The notes: generated by a model from the sequence alone, not told the origin. Shown: positions 16,572 to 26,987, numbered from the stretch's first letter. The stretch: 64,000 bases of DNA from Dongia_B soli (GCF_034044715.1 NZ_JAXCLW010000001.1:124001-188000), one strand, 5' to 3'. A program made the numbers and translations.

Positions 16572-17248
16572 GCGTCCTGATCCATGTCGCTATCCCGGCC
16601 GATGATTTCCCGCACCAGGGGTAAAGTCACCCGCCGCCGGCTGGAGAGAGCTGCCCGATCGACCGCCGCCACGCTTTGGGCAGCGGCGGCGAAAGATCTT
16701 TCAATATGGCGAGTCAGGAAATTGATCACGTCATCGCTGACCGTCAGCTGACGATCGGCAAAATGCTTGATCAGAATGGCGGAGAGTAGCTTGTCGTCAG
16801 GCGCTGCAACGGCGATCGCCGGGATCGCTGCCAGCCGGGAAGCGAGATCCGGCAGCGTCGCCGGCCAGCGTGCCGGTGCAACCTGACTGAGCAACAGCAA
16901 ATAGCCCTCCTGCTCGCGCAGCCGGTTGAGGAAATGGAATAAGGCGACCTGTTTCTCCTGCGGCAATACCATATCGCCGATTTCTTCCAGGATCACCGAG
17001 GCCCGGTGTGGCAGGACCGAGGCATCCGCCGTTGTGAGAAACTGCGCCGATGATCGGGCCTGCCAGACATGCGCCAGATGAGTCTTGCCACAACCGGCCG
17101 GGCCGTGAATGGCGAGCACCCGGCCCGGCCAGTCGGGCCAACGGTCGAGCCAGGCGACAGCATCGCGATTGCTGTCGGAGACGACGAAATCGGCGGCGCC
17201 GAGCGCCGGGCGAAACGGCAGATCGAGAGCAAGCTGGGCACCAGTCAT
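16568..17248 (-). CDS. hda: DnaA regulatory inactivator Hda (HdaA-like AAA+ protein)
   Basis: A 226-residue AAA+ protein related to the ATPase domain of DnaA. QLALDLPF at residues 5-12 looks like the sliding-clamp-binding motif by which Hda docks on DnaN. Walker A GPAGCGKTHL follows at 49-58 and the Walker B region at VILEEIGD. Hda with loaded clamp stimulates ATP hydrolysis on DnaA and so limits re-initiation. It lies 5 bases after perM with the DUF2066 gene upstream, an arrangement I recall as common in alphaproteobacteria (from memory). No DNA-binding domain IV is present, which argues against DnaA itself. Confidence 0.9.
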   Translation of the reverse strand: MTGAQLALDLPFRPALGAADFVVSDSNRDAVAWLDRWPDWPGRVLAIHGPAGCGKTHLAHVWQARSSAQFLTTADASVLPHRASVILEEIGDMVLPQEKQVALFHFLNRLREQEGYLLLLSQVAPARWPATLPDLASRLAAIPAIAVAAPDDKLLSAILIKHFADRQLTVSDDVINFLTRHIERSFAAAAQSVAAVDRAALSSRRRVTLPLVREIIGRDSDMDQDA

Positions 17249-17253
17249 TGCGA

Positions 17254-18357
17254 TTACTCTTCTGGCTGGTCCGGTCTCAGGATGGTGCCAGACGGCGCCG
17301 CTTCCGGCCCTAGATAAAGCGTACTATGCCGGTAGTGCGCGGCGGCGAAACGCACCAGCACGCCGATCGCCGCAGCCGCCGGGACGGCCAAGAGCAAACC
17401 GAGAAACCCGAAAAGCGCGCCACCCGCGAGCAAGGCGAAAATGATCCAGACCGGATGCAATCCAACCCGGTCGCCAACCAGCTTGGGGGTCAGGAGATTG
17501 CTCTCCAATATCTGACCGACCAGGAACACGCCGGCCACCATGGCGATATGCGTCCAATCGGAAAACTGTGCCAAAGCAATGGCGATGCCCGTGATGAAGC
17601 CAGTCATCGCGCCGACATAGGGGATGAAAGTCAGCAACCCGGCGAGGAGACCAACCACGATACCGAAAGGCAGGCCGACGAGAGCCAGGGTCACAGCGTA
17701 GAAGACACCGAGCGTCAAGCACACCATCGCCTGGCCGCGAGCGAACCCGGCCAATGTGCGGTCGACCTCGCGGAATTGGCTGCGGATCGCGAGCAGGTGC
17801 TGGCGCGGCAGCAGACCGTCGATACGCGCGACCAGTACGTCCCAATCCCGCAGCAGATAGAAGGTGACTACGGGCGTGATGAAGACGAGTGACAGCAAAT
17901 TGGCCAAGGCGAGACCTTGGCCCAGCAATTGTTGAGCCGCTTGCGCCAGCCAATTGACCGCCGCGCCGAGCCGCGATTGCGCTATAGTGTTCAACTCGGA
18001 GACCGGCGGCAGATTGAAGCGATGCCGGAAAGCTTCGTAGATAGGTATTAAACGCTCCTGAGCGCGATGCACCAGATCAGGCAAGCTGGAAAGAAAATTA
18101 CTGATCTCCTGCAGCAGCACAGGCGCCAGCGACAAGAGGATGATCACGACCACGAGAAGAGCAATCACTGTGACCACACTGGTTGCCCAAGTGCGGGATA
18201 ATCCCCAGCGCTCCAGCTGGTCGCAGAACGGATCCAGGACATAAGCCATCGCCATGCCGGCGACGAACGGCAAGAGGATGCCGCGCAGCAAGTAAAGCAG
18301 GACGATAAAGACGGCTAGAGCGATCAGCCAGGTTCGTATCTGCCGCGCTGGGCTCAC
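17254..18357 (-). CDS. AI-2E/PerM-family membrane permease
   Basis: A 367-residue membrane protein with clusters of hydrophobic helices at both ends, a hydrophilic central region (about 85-150), and family motifs such as LPFVAGMAMAYVLDP and PYVGAMTGFITG. Members are reported as AI-2 exporters, Na+/H+ antiporters or of unknown role, so substrate is not assigned. The start overlaps the stop of the DUF2066 gene (ATGA), indicating translational coupling. hda follows. Confidence 0.87.
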   Translation of the reverse strand: MSPARQIRTWLIALAVFIVLLYLLRGILLPFVAGMAMAYVLDPFCDQLERWGLSRTWATSVVTVIALLVVVIILLSLAPVLLQEISNFLSSLPDLVHRAQERLIPIYEAFRHRFNLPPVSELNTIAQSRLGAAVNWLAQAAQQLLGQGLALANLLSLVFITPVVTFYLLRDWDVLVARIDGLLPRQHLLAIRSQFREVDRTLAGFARGQAMVCLTLGVFYAVTLALVGLPFGIVVGLLAGLLTFIPYVGAMTGFITGIAIALAQFSDWTHIAMVAGVFLVGQILESNLLTPKLVGDRVGLHPVWIIFALLAGGALFGFLGLLLAVPAAAAIGVLVRFAAAHYRHSTLYLGPEAAPSGTILRPDQPEE

Positions 18358-19667
18358 TGCGGCACCGCCGGTTGATCGGAGACAGCCGGCTGGTCGGACG
18401 GCGCAGCATCAGGCGCGCCCCCATCCGGCGCAGCTGCGGCAGGCGCCGTTTCATTGGATTGCGTGTTGGAGGGTGCGGCGACCGGTACCGCCGCGTTTCC
18501 CGGCGCCAAAGCAAGCGTGCCCGACCCGCTGCCGGTATCGCTCAACACCAGGGCGTTCTGCGTCAGGCTCCGCGAAAATTGCGCGGCGTCACCGACATAG
18601 GAAACGTCAATCACCGCCATTGAAGGCTTCAAGCTGACCAGGCGGACGCTTCGCAATAAGTTGACGCCAGCCAGGCGCTTCTTGATTTCAACCCATTGCT
18701 TGAGATTGGCGACCGGAACGTCGATCGTCATTTCATGCTGCTGATTGGGATTCAGCAGATTTTCGCTCTTCCAGGCCTGATTGATCTGCGCAGCGACGCG
18801 ATCGGCCCCTTGTGCCAGGAGCTGATCGACGTTATCCGCCGGTCCGCTGAGCGTTTCCTGATAGGTCCGGGTGCCGCCGACGCCATATTGCGTCACGCTG
18901 ATATTCAAGCCGCGCTGCCCATCCTGCCCCGCCGGAGACAATTTCGCCTCAGTCACCAGGATGTCGCCGGCGCCGTAGCGCTGCGCCAATTGTCCCAGCC
19001 GGCCGCGATCGCCCGCCAGGGCCTGGGTTGCGCTCACCGTATTGCTATCCTCGAGATCGCCAGTCGGCGCGACGAGTGGCACCAGGCCGCCTGAGGCGGG
19101 GCGTGTTGCCCAGGCATGGAGCCATTGATTATTGGCACCCCAAAGAACGCTCGTTCCCGTTTCGTCGGTAAAGATCGGCACCACCAGCATCTTCTTGGAT
19201 GGCGCCTGGGCGAAATCGACGCCACTTTGCGCCAGGAAGTCGCGAACCGGCTGGGCCAGGAAACGGAAGGTAAATCGGCCGATATAGTGGGTCGCCGAGG
19301 TCTTCTCGTCCTCGATCTCGAAATCCTGCACCCAGCTGCCGATCGTGTTGTCATCGGGCAGCGTCAGGCTGGCGGCGCGGTCGGGCGGTGCGATATTGCT
19401 GATCACCTTCTGCAAGGCGAGGCGCTGGCCCTGCACCAGCGCCTGATCGCGCAAGGTGGCGATATTGCCGGTCAGATCCACCGTGATGCCGTTGGCAGTA
19501 TAAAGATCGGCCTGCTGCGCCAAAGCCGGGCTGATAACAGCGGGCAGGACCACTGCCGGCAAAGCGCCGAAAAGTGCCGCACATAGCCCGCTTGCCAGAA
19601 AAAATGCATGTCGGCGGCGTCGGTTGCAACGCCCTGTCGACTGCCCGGCGATAACTGTCACACCCAT
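18354..19667 (-). CDS. DUF2066-containing exported protein
   Basis: About 437 residues from ATG 19665-19667. An Arg-rich n-region and a hydrophobic stretch ending in PALAQQ form a signal peptide, so the protein is probably periplasmic or membrane-anchored. The body matches the DUF2066 family (LVVPIFTDETG, GDILVTEAKL), whose role is unknown. The last 50 or so residues are an Ala/Pro/Ser/Asp-rich tail. Longer in-frame starts up to 19748 would overlap the divergent purM and are less likely. It heads the DUF2066-perM-hda unit. Confidence 0.8.
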   Translation of the reverse strand: MGVTVIAGQSTGRCNRRRRHAFFLASGLCAALFGALPAVVLPAVISPALAQQADLYTANGITVDLTGNIATLRDQALVQGQRLALQKVISNIAPPDRAASLTLPDDNTIGSWVQDFEIEDEKTSATHYIGRFTFRFLAQPVRDFLAQSGVDFAQAPSKKMLVVPIFTDETGTSVLWGANNQWLHAWATRPASGGLVPLVAPTGDLEDSNTVSATQALAGDRGRLGQLAQRYGAGDILVTEAKLSPAGQDGQRGLNISVTQYGVGGTRTYQETLSGPADNVDQLLAQGADRVAAQINQAWKSENLLNPNQQHEMTIDVPVANLKQWVEIKKRLAGVNLLRSVRLVSLKPSMAVIDVSYVGDAAQFSRSLTQNALVLSDTGSGSGTLALAPGNAAVPVAAPSNTQSNETAPAAAAPDGGAPDAAPSDQPAVSDQPAVPQ

Positions 19668-19720
19668 TGCAAACCGCCCCGAAACCAGTATTGTCCAGCC
19701 GAGCCTTATAGCCCGAAACC

Positions 19721-20833
19721 ATGGAGGATGCCATAACCAGCGGCGCAAGCAGCAAGGGACGCGGTGAAGCCGGCAATGGCCTGACCTATCGCGATGCCGG
19801 GGTCGATATCGATGCCGGCAATGCGTTGGTCGAAGCGATCAAGCCATTGGCCAAGGCGACCGCGCGCAGCGGTACAGCTGCGGGCCTGGGTGGTTTTGGC
19901 GCTTTCTTCGATCTCAAGGCCGCAGGTTACAGCGATCCCATTCTGGTGGCGACGACGGATGGCGTCGGCACCAAGCTGAAGGTCGCCATCGATGCCGGTC
20001 AGCACGACACTGTCGGCATCGATCTCGTCGCGATGTGCGTCAACGACCTGGTGGTCCAGGGCGCAGAACCGCTGCTCTTCCTCGATTATTTCGCGACCGG
20101 CAAGCTGGATGTCAGCGCCGGCACGGCCATCGTCAAAGGCATTGCCGATGGTTGTCATCAGGCGGGTTGCGCGCTGATCGGCGGCGAGACAGCAGAAATG
20201 CCCGGCATGTATGCCAAGGGCGATTACGATCTCGCCGGCTTTGCCGTCGGCGCGGTGGAGCGCGGCCAGGCGATCACCGGCGACATGGTCGCCGAGGGCG
20301 ATGTGATCCTGGGCCTCGCCTCAAGCGGGGTACATTCCAACGGCTATTCACTGGTTCGCAAGGTCGTCGAGCGCAGCGGTCTCGGCTATGACGCGCCCGC
20401 ACCTTTCGCGCCTGGAAAGTCGCTGGGTGCGGCCCTGCTGACCCCGACGCGGATCTACGTGAAAAGCTGCCTCGCCGCGATCCGCGAGACGCGCGCCGTG
20501 AAAGCTTTGGCGCATATTACCGGCGGTGGCCTGCTGGAGAATATCCCCCGTGTTCTGCCGGACAATCTGCAGGCCGAAATCGATGCTGGCGCCTGGTCGC
20601 TGCCGCCGGTTTTCCGCTGGCTGGCCAAGACCGCCGGGATCGAGGCGCAGGAACTGAGCCGGACCTTCAATTGCGGCATCGGCATGATCCTGGTGACGGC
20701 ACCGGACCAGGCAGAGAAAGTGAGCACGATCCTGCAGCAGCATGGTGAAACCGTGCACCAGATCGGCAAGATCAGCCGACGCGCCGCCGGCGCTGCGGGT
20801 TGCATCGTCACCAAGACCGATTCCTGGCCGTAA
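19721..20833 (+). CDS. purM: Phosphoribosylformylglycinamidine cyclo-ligase
   Basis: PurM (AIR synthetase), 370 residues, uses ATP to close the imidazole ring of AIR in purine synthesis. Motifs seen include LTYRDAGVDIDAG, ATTDGVGTKLKVA, GIDLVAMCVNDL, GGETAEMPGMY and HITGGGLLENIPRVLP. The N-terminus carries about 20 extra residues. It is divergent from the DUF2066 gene by about 50 bases and is followed 12 bases later by purN, the usual purMN operon. Confidence 0.97.
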   Translation: MEDAITSGASSKGRGEAGNGLTYRDAGVDIDAGNALVEAIKPLAKATARSGTAAGLGGFGAFFDLKAAGYSDPILVATTDGVGTKLKVAIDAGQHDTVGIDLVAMCVNDLVVQGAEPLLFLDYFATGKLDVSAGTAIVKGIADGCHQAGCALIGGETAEMPGMYAKGDYDLAGFAVGAVERGQAITGDMVAEGDVILGLASSGVHSNGYSLVRKVVERSGLGYDAPAPFAPGKSLGAALLTPTRIYVKSCLAAIRETRAVKALAHITGGGLLENIPRVLPDNLQAEIDAGAWSLPPVFRWLAKTAGIEAQELSRTFNCGIGMILVTAPDQAEKVSTILQQHGETVHQIGKISRRAAGAAGCIVTKTDSWP

Positions 20834-20845
20834 GGCTCTCCTCCG

Positions 20846-21505
20846 ATGACGAAGAAGCTGCGACTGGCCGTGCTGATTTCAGGTCGCGGCAGCAATCTGC
20901 AGGCGATTCTCGATCAATTCGGCCCGGCTATTGCCGATAGCCCCATCGAGATCGTTCTCGTCCTGTCTAATCGGTCCGACGCAGCCGGCCTGGCGCGGGC
21001 AGAAAAGGCCGGCGTCAGAACCGAAGTGATCGATCACCGGCAATTCCCGGACCGGGCCAGCTTCGATACAGCAATGGACACCCGCATCCGCGCGGCCGGT
21101 GCGGAACTCGTGGCTTTGGCGGGATTCATGCGCCTGCTGACGGACGATTTCATCCATGCCTGGCGCAATCGAATGATCAATATCCACCCTGCTCTGCTGC
21201 CCGCATTGAAGGGGTTGCATACCCACGAGCGGGCTTTGAACCGGGGCCTGAAACTGCATGGCTGCACCGTGCATTTCGTGCGCCCCGAGATGGATACCGG
21301 CCCAATCATCGCCCAGGCTGCCGTGCCGGTCCTGCCGGACGATACACCCGACAGCCTGGCGGACCGGGTCTTGGCAGCGGAACACCAGCTTTATCCGCAC
21401 GCCCTGCGGTTGATTGCCGCAGGCAAAGTCCAGGTGGAGGGAGAAGTTGCCAAGGTCGAGCAGGCAGCGACTTCCGACTGTCTGATCAATCCGCCGCCGA
21501 TATGA
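20846..21505 (+). CDS. purN: Phosphoribosylglycinamide formyltransferase
   Basis: PurN, 219 residues, formylates GAR with 10-formyl-THF. ISGRGSNLQAI binds the substrate phosphate. The catalytic Asn and His are in INIHPALLPA and the Asp in MDTGPII. Position directly behind purM is typical. It precedes PurM in the pathway and ties to the folate genes elsewhere in the window. The C-terminal 15 or so residues are an ordinary variable tail. Confidence 0.97.
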   Translation: MTKKLRLAVLISGRGSNLQAILDQFGPAIADSPIEIVLVLSNRSDAAGLARAEKAGVRTEVIDHRQFPDRASFDTAMDTRIRAAGAELVALAGFMRLLTDDFIHAWRNRMINIHPALLPALKGLHTHERALNRGLKLHGCTVHFVRPEMDTGPIIAQAAVPVLPDDTPDSLADRVLAAEHQLYPHALRLIAAGKVQVEGEVAKVEQAATSDCLINPPPI

Positions 21506-21627
21506 TTCGGGCCTCCAGGCCTGATTCCATCCAGTGTCGAATCCGTGCCCTCTCGCCGGGATTGCAAGCGGCCCGGCCCTCGGGTAAAAATTCGGCCATA
21601 TCGTTTTCAGTTTCTCGGGAGCACACC

Positions 21628-21759
21628 ATGTCGTCTTCGATCAACGATCAGATTCTGGCCAGTCGTCAGCAGACCTGGAACGGCTTCTGCAAGCTGATGC
21701 TTTGGGGCGCCATCCTGGCCGCCATCTCGGTTGCCGTTGCTGTTGCTTTTGCTTACTGA
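21628..21759 (+). CDS. aa3-type cytochrome c oxidase subunit IV (small, single helix)
   Basis: A 43-residue protein with a short polar N-terminus and one membrane helix (about 21-42). The QQTWNGFCKLMLWG entry is typical of the bacterial aa3 oxidase subunit IV family (COX4_pro_2). The subunit sits in the inner membrane on the terminal oxidase and has no known catalytic role. ATG 21628 follows a TCGGGAG-like ribosome site. It is monocistronic and far from any cox operon, but ctaA (heme A synthase) lies at 32.5 kb. A strong terminator follows. Confidence 0.8.
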   Translation: MSSSINDQILASRQQTWNGFCKLMLWGAILAAISVAVAVAFAY

Positions 21760-21778
21760 ACACGGCTCAAGGACAAAC

Positions 21779-21810
21779 AAAAAGGCGCCGGATCGCTCCG
21801 GCGCCTTTTT
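21779..21810. terminator. Strong bidirectional intrinsic terminator
   Basis: A 14-bp perfect stem (AAAAAGGCGCCGGA / TCCGGCGCCTTTTT) around a TCGC loop, with a T-run on each strand. It separates the small oxidase subunit gene (+) from ndk (-) and can serve both. Confidence 0.93.
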
Positions 21811-21852
21811 CATTCGCCTAAGGGGCTGTGAACCCGGGCAGCGTGAGCCGGT

Positions 21853-22275
21853 TCAACCGACCAGTTCGAGACCGCTGAAGAAATAGGCCACTTCGATCTT
21901 GGCGTTTTCGGCCGAATCCGAGCCGTGCACCGAATTGGCTTCGATCGACTCCGCGAAATCCTTGCGGATCGTGCCGGCAGCGGCATTGGCCGGATTGGTG
22001 GCGCCCATGACGTCACGATACTTCGTTACGGCATTGTCGCCTTCCAGGACCTGAACGACGACCGGGCCGCTGGTCATGAAGCTCACCAGGTCGTTGTAGA
22101 ACGGGCGCTGGGCATGAACTTCGTAGAACTTTTCCGCCTGCGCCTTGGTCAGCTGAATGCGCTTCTGCGCGACAATGCGCAGGCCCGATTCCTCGATACG
22201 GGCATTGATCTTGCCGGTCAGATTGCGGCGGGTCGCATCCGGCTTCAGGATCGACAGGGTACGTTCGGTTGCCAT
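21853..22275 (-). CDS. ndk: Nucleoside diphosphate kinase
   Basis: Ndk, 140 residues, keeps NTP pools balanced by phosphate transfer through a histidine. ERTLSILKPDATRRN opens the domain, and the active-site His lies in NSVHGSDS. It has the standard length. ATG 22273-22275 is used; the in-frame upstream Met would add six residues. It shares an upstream region with the divergent ABC-F gene. That region carries repeated GCAATGC elements. Confidence 0.97.
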   Translation of the reverse strand: MATERTLSILKPDATRRNLTGKINARIEESGLRIVAQKRIQLTKAQAEKFYEVHAQRPFYNDLVSFMTSGPVVVQVLEGDNAVTKYRDVMGATNPANAAAGTIRKDFAESIEANSVHGSDSAENAKIEVAYFFSGLELVG

Positions 22276-22335
22276 CGTCAACAGACTCCTCATTGCGTAA
22301 CTGGCGCAGGCTTATATAGAGTTCGGTCCCGAGCC

Positions 22336-22358
22336 GCAATGCTGCCATTGCAATGCAA
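22336..22358. promoter_or_regulatory. Clustered GCAATGC elements between ndk and the ABC-F gene
   Basis: GCAATGC occurs at 22336-22342 and again at 22350-22356. The second lies inside the perfect palindrome TTGCAATGCAA (22348-22358), and GCAATG/CATTGC (22336-22341, 22346-22351) also pair. The same heptamer in inverted form is found in the phaR promoter at 61150-61170. Likely a regulator site; which protein is unknown. Confidence 0.4.
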
Positions 22359-22458
22359 CAATCGCACGTTAACCACTGTTACCAGCTCTTCGGCCGCTCC
22401 CAGTTTGGGGCGTAGAGGCCTGAGCATATAGCCAGCGAGTGCCGAGAGCCTTCCTTCA

Positions 22459-24321
<1,863 letters not shown>

Positions 24322-24332
24322 CGGCCGGCGGT

Positions 24333-25202
24333 TCAGTCGATGACGATATTTTCCAGCAGGACGCGCAATTCCTGAGCCCTCGTCGATTCCGGCAATGCCA
24401 GATCGTCGATTTGTGAGAGCGGCATCAGACCCATCAGGCTATTGGTGACGAAGGCTTCATCGATCCCCGGCAGGTCGGAGGGCAGCAGCGTCTTTTCGAA
24501 GACCTCATATCCCGCGGCAGCGGCGTGTTGCAGAACGAGATGCCGCTGAATGCCATCGAGAACACCGTCGCTAAGCGGCGGCGTTTGCAGCCGGCGCCCG
24601 CGGATGATAAAGAAATTCGCCCGGCTGGCGCAGCAGATGGCCCCTGCATTGTTGCACATCAAACCTTCGTCGACTCCTCTCGCCACCGCTTGCTGCAGGG
24701 CCAGCACATTGTCCAGGTAGTTGAGGCTTTTCAGTCGCGACAATGGCGATCCTTCATTGCGCCTGATATCGACAATAGAGGCGGCCAAGGCGGTCTGGGC
24801 GGGCGGATGATAGGGGACCGCCGTCATCAGCAAATGCGATTGCGGCTCGTCCGGCGGCAACAAGCCGCGGCGCCCTATCCCGCGCGTCAAGGTGATGCGC
24901 AACGCTGCCAGATCCTGCCGCAACCCCAAGGCCGCGAGCAGGTCATCGACCGCAACGGCGATGCCGGGCGCATCGAGCGGTAAAGGAATGCCCAGCAGGT
25001 CGGCGCTCCGGGCGAGGCGCTGGAGATGTAGTTCCAGATGCTCCGCCTGTCCCATACGCACCAGCACCGTCTCGAACAGGCCATCGCCGAGCAGCAATCC
25101 GCGATCGGCGGGATCGATACGCGCGGCGGGGCGATCCAGCAGGATGCCGTCCAACCAGACCAGATCTTGCCGCTCCATGGCCTCGCCTACCGGTGCGGTC
25201 AT
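24333..25202 (-). CDS. pabC: Aminotransferase class IV, probably 4-amino-4-deoxychorismate lyase
   Basis: A 289-residue fold-type IV PLP enzyme: DRGLLLGDGLFETVLV near the start, the PLP-lysine segment RLKSLNYLDNVLA, and C-terminal GIDEAFVTNSLMGLMP. It starts 3 bases after the pabB stop, so the two are co-expressed. PabC releases pyruvate from aminodeoxychorismate to give p-aminobenzoate for folate. D-amino-acid or branched-chain aminotransferases share the fold, but the pabB neighbour favours PabC. Confidence 0.85.
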   Translation of the reverse strand: MTAPVGEAMERQDLVWLDGILLDRPAARIDPADRGLLLGDGLFETVLVRMGQAEHLELHLQRLARSADLLGIPLPLDAPGIAVAVDDLLAALGLRQDLAALRITLTRGIGRRGLLPPDEPQSHLLMTAVPYHPPAQTALAASIVDIRRNEGSPLSRLKSLNYLDNVLALQQAVARGVDEGLMCNNAGAICCASRANFFIIRGRRLQTPPLSDGVLDGIQRHLVLQHAAAAGYEVFEKTLLPSDLPGIDEAFVTNSLMGLMPLSQIDDLALPESTRAQELRVLLENIVID

Positions 25203-25205
25203 CGC

Positions 25206-26666
25206 TTAAGCAGCCGTGCCATTATTGCGCCGGCGCGCCAGATCATCACCGTGATCACCATCGCGCAGTGTCTCGATCAGGGCTCGTGCCTTGTCCAGGG
25301 TTTCCCGGTATTCCGCAGCCGGATCGGAATCCGCGACGATGCCACCACCTACCTGGAAACTCAGCTCATTCTCCAGGATGCAATAGGTGCGGATGACGAT
25401 GCTGGTATCCATGGAACCGTCAGCCCCGAGATAGCCGATCGACCCGCAATAGGGACCGCGACGGTTCGGCTCCAGTTCGGCAATGATCTCCATCGCGCGG
25501 ATTTTCGGCGCGCCGGTGATGGAACCGCCCGGGAAGGTCGCGCGCAGCAGATCGACGGCATCATGCGCCGGAAGCATCGTGCCGGTGACGACCGACACCA
25601 AATGATGCACCGTGGCGTAGCTCTCCAGGCCGCAAAGCACGGGGACTTTTACCGAACCGATTTCACAAACCCGGCTGAGATCATTCCGCAGCAGATCGAC
25701 GATCATCAGATTCTCGGCATGATCCTTCTCGCTGGCCAGAAGCGCTGCTGCCTCCGCCGCATCCTCGGCGGGAGTCCGGCCGCGTGGCCGCGTTCCCTTG
25801 ATCGGCCGCGTCTCCACCTTGCCGTCGCGTAATTTCAAAAAGCGTTCCGGCGAGGAAGACAGGATGGCCGTGTCGCCGAAATCGAGATAAGCGGCAAAAG
25901 TCGCGGGATTCCGCCGCCGCAAGGCATCATAAAGCGCCAGGCGATCGAAACCCACCGGCAAAGCGGCGCGAAAACGGTGCGTGACATTGGCCTGATAGAT
26001 ATCGCCGGCCTCGATATAGTCGATGCTCCGGCGCACCATCGCCTCCACCCTTTCTCGCCCCAGGTCGGGCTGCGGTTCGATCGACCAAAAGCTCGGACGG
26101 CGCGGCTGCTGGGTGGCACGCAAACGTGCGATCGCGGCATCCAGGCGTGCCTGGGCCCGCTGCCGACGCGCCGCACCTTCTGCCGGATGGCCGCTCGACA
26201 TGATGAAACAGCGCTGCACCTCGTGGTCGAAAGCAAGAACGACGTCATAGAGGCCGAGCATCAGATCAGGAAAGGGCTGGTCGTCGACTGCATGGGGCGG
26301 GACCTGCTCAAGATGGTGCCGCAGATCGTAGCCGAAAAATCCGGCGAGACCGGTCTGGAACGGCGGCAGGTCCGGCCGTGGTGAGACAGGATAACGGCGA
26401 AGTATTCGCTGTATCGCCTGGAACGGATCCTCGGCCCGCACCACCGCGCCGTCGAGGCGCACCTGATTGCCCTTCGCCTCGATCATATGGATCGGATCGG
26501 CAGCGAGGAACGAATAACGTCCGAGGGCGCCGCCCGGGCGTGCGCTGTCCAGAAAGACAAGCCCCGGCAAATCGGCGAAGGCCTGCACCCAAGCGATCGG
26601 ATCGCGCGGCAGCGCGGCGAGCGAAATTTCCTGCACCAGCAGGTCGGTGGAATCGTGGTCTTTCAT
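25206..26666 (-). CDS. pabB: Aminodeoxychorismate synthase component I
   Basis: PabB converts chorismate plus ammonia to aminodeoxychorismate. The C-terminal chorismate-binding domain shows PIKGT, whose lysine marks PabB rather than TrpE (which has PIAGT). PGGSITGAPKIRAM and YCGSIGYLG are also seen. The glutamine amidotransferase partner (pabA) is not in the window. Starts compete: ATG 26664-26666 (MKDHDSTD), ATG 26682-26684 (MKDLGN), or far upstream. None has a good ribosome site. The first two lie inside a large palindrome, so translation may be regulated there. Confidence 0.92.
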   Translation of the reverse strand: MKDHDSTDLLVQEISLAALPRDPIAWVQAFADLPGLVFLDSARPGGALGRYSFLAADPIHMIEAKGNQVRLDGAVVRAEDPFQAIQRILRRYPVSPRPDLPPFQTGLAGFFGYDLRHHLEQVPPHAVDDQPFPDLMLGLYDVVLAFDHEVQRCFIMSSGHPAEGAARRQRAQARLDAAIARLRATQQPRRPSFWSIEPQPDLGRERVEAMVRRSIDYIEAGDIYQANVTHRFRAALPVGFDRLALYDALRRRNPATFAAYLDFGDTAILSSSPERFLKLRDGKVETRPIKGTRPRGRTPAEDAAEAAALLASEKDHAENLMIVDLLRNDLSRVCEIGSVKVPVLCGLESYATVHHLVSVVTGTMLPAHDAVDLLRATFPGGSITGAPKIRAMEIIAELEPNRRGPYCGSIGYLGADGSMDTSIVIRTYCILENELSFQVGGGIVADSDPAAEYRETLDKARALIETLRDGDHGDDLARRRNNGTAA

Positions 26667-26743
26667 GTTACCCAGGTCTTTCATGCAAACAGGGTAACAT
26701 GCGTTAACGGAAAACGTCACCACCGCACCGGCATGAGTTACCC
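26664..26743. promoter_or_regulatory. 10-bp palindrome over the pabB start plus a third GTTACCC element
   Basis: CATGTTACCC (26664-26673) and GGGTAACATG (26692-26701) are perfect 10-bp arms with an 18-base spacer. GTTACCC recurs at 26737-26743. On the pabB mRNA one candidate ATG sits in the loop and another in the 3' arm of the stem. It could be a protein operator or a start-codon-masking hairpin. Confidence 0.55.
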
Positions 26744-26872
26744 TCGTACCGCCATGGAAATTTGGCATGTCACCGGCGCATCAAAGGGTCGGCATCCCCG
26801 CCTCGCTCCATCCACCGGAATTGACCCGTCAGCCTTGCGGCAGCTTGCTATAGCGGCGCAGCAAAACCGACT

Positions 26873-26900
26873 TGCAAATCATTCTCATTTTCAATATAAC
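26873..26900 (+). promoter_or_regulatory. Promoter with an overlapping Fur-box-like site
   Basis: TTGCAA (26873-26878) and TATAAC (26895-26900) are spaced by 16 bases. Between and over them lies a 19-base site (26874-26892). Its reverse strand (GAAAATGAGAATGATTTGC) matches 14 of 19 positions of the classical Fur box by my count. Iron-dependent repression is inferred from this. Confidence 0.6.
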
Positions 26901-26906
26901 GGTCCT

Positions 26907-26987
26907 GCGGTCGTCGATTTCTCCCTGACAACTGCATCATCCCTAACCCATGGGGAGACCCCGATCCTCCCCATGGGTTCTTATTGA
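26907..26987 (+). ncRNA. Candidate Fur-controlled small RNA, about 80 nt
   Basis: If the promoter at 26873-26900 is used, a transcript would start near 26907 and meet a strong hairpin with a U-rich tail at 26945-26987. There is no ORF with a ribosome site in it. The 5' part has an unpaired C/U-rich stretch (TTTCTCCCTGAC) that could pair with ribosome-binding sites. The layout resembles RyhB/PrrF-type iron-sparing sRNAs, but I see no sequence match to them. The hairpin might instead be an attenuator for the downstream kinase operon. Confidence 0.45.
26945..26979 (+). terminator. 13-bp hairpin with U-rich tail
   Basis: AACCCATGGGGAG (26945-26957) pairs perfectly with CTCCCCATGGGTT (26967-26979) around a 9-base loop, followed by CTTATTG. 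It lies about 100 bases before the kinase start at 27086 and about 45 bases downstream of the Fur-type promoter. Confidence 0.65.
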
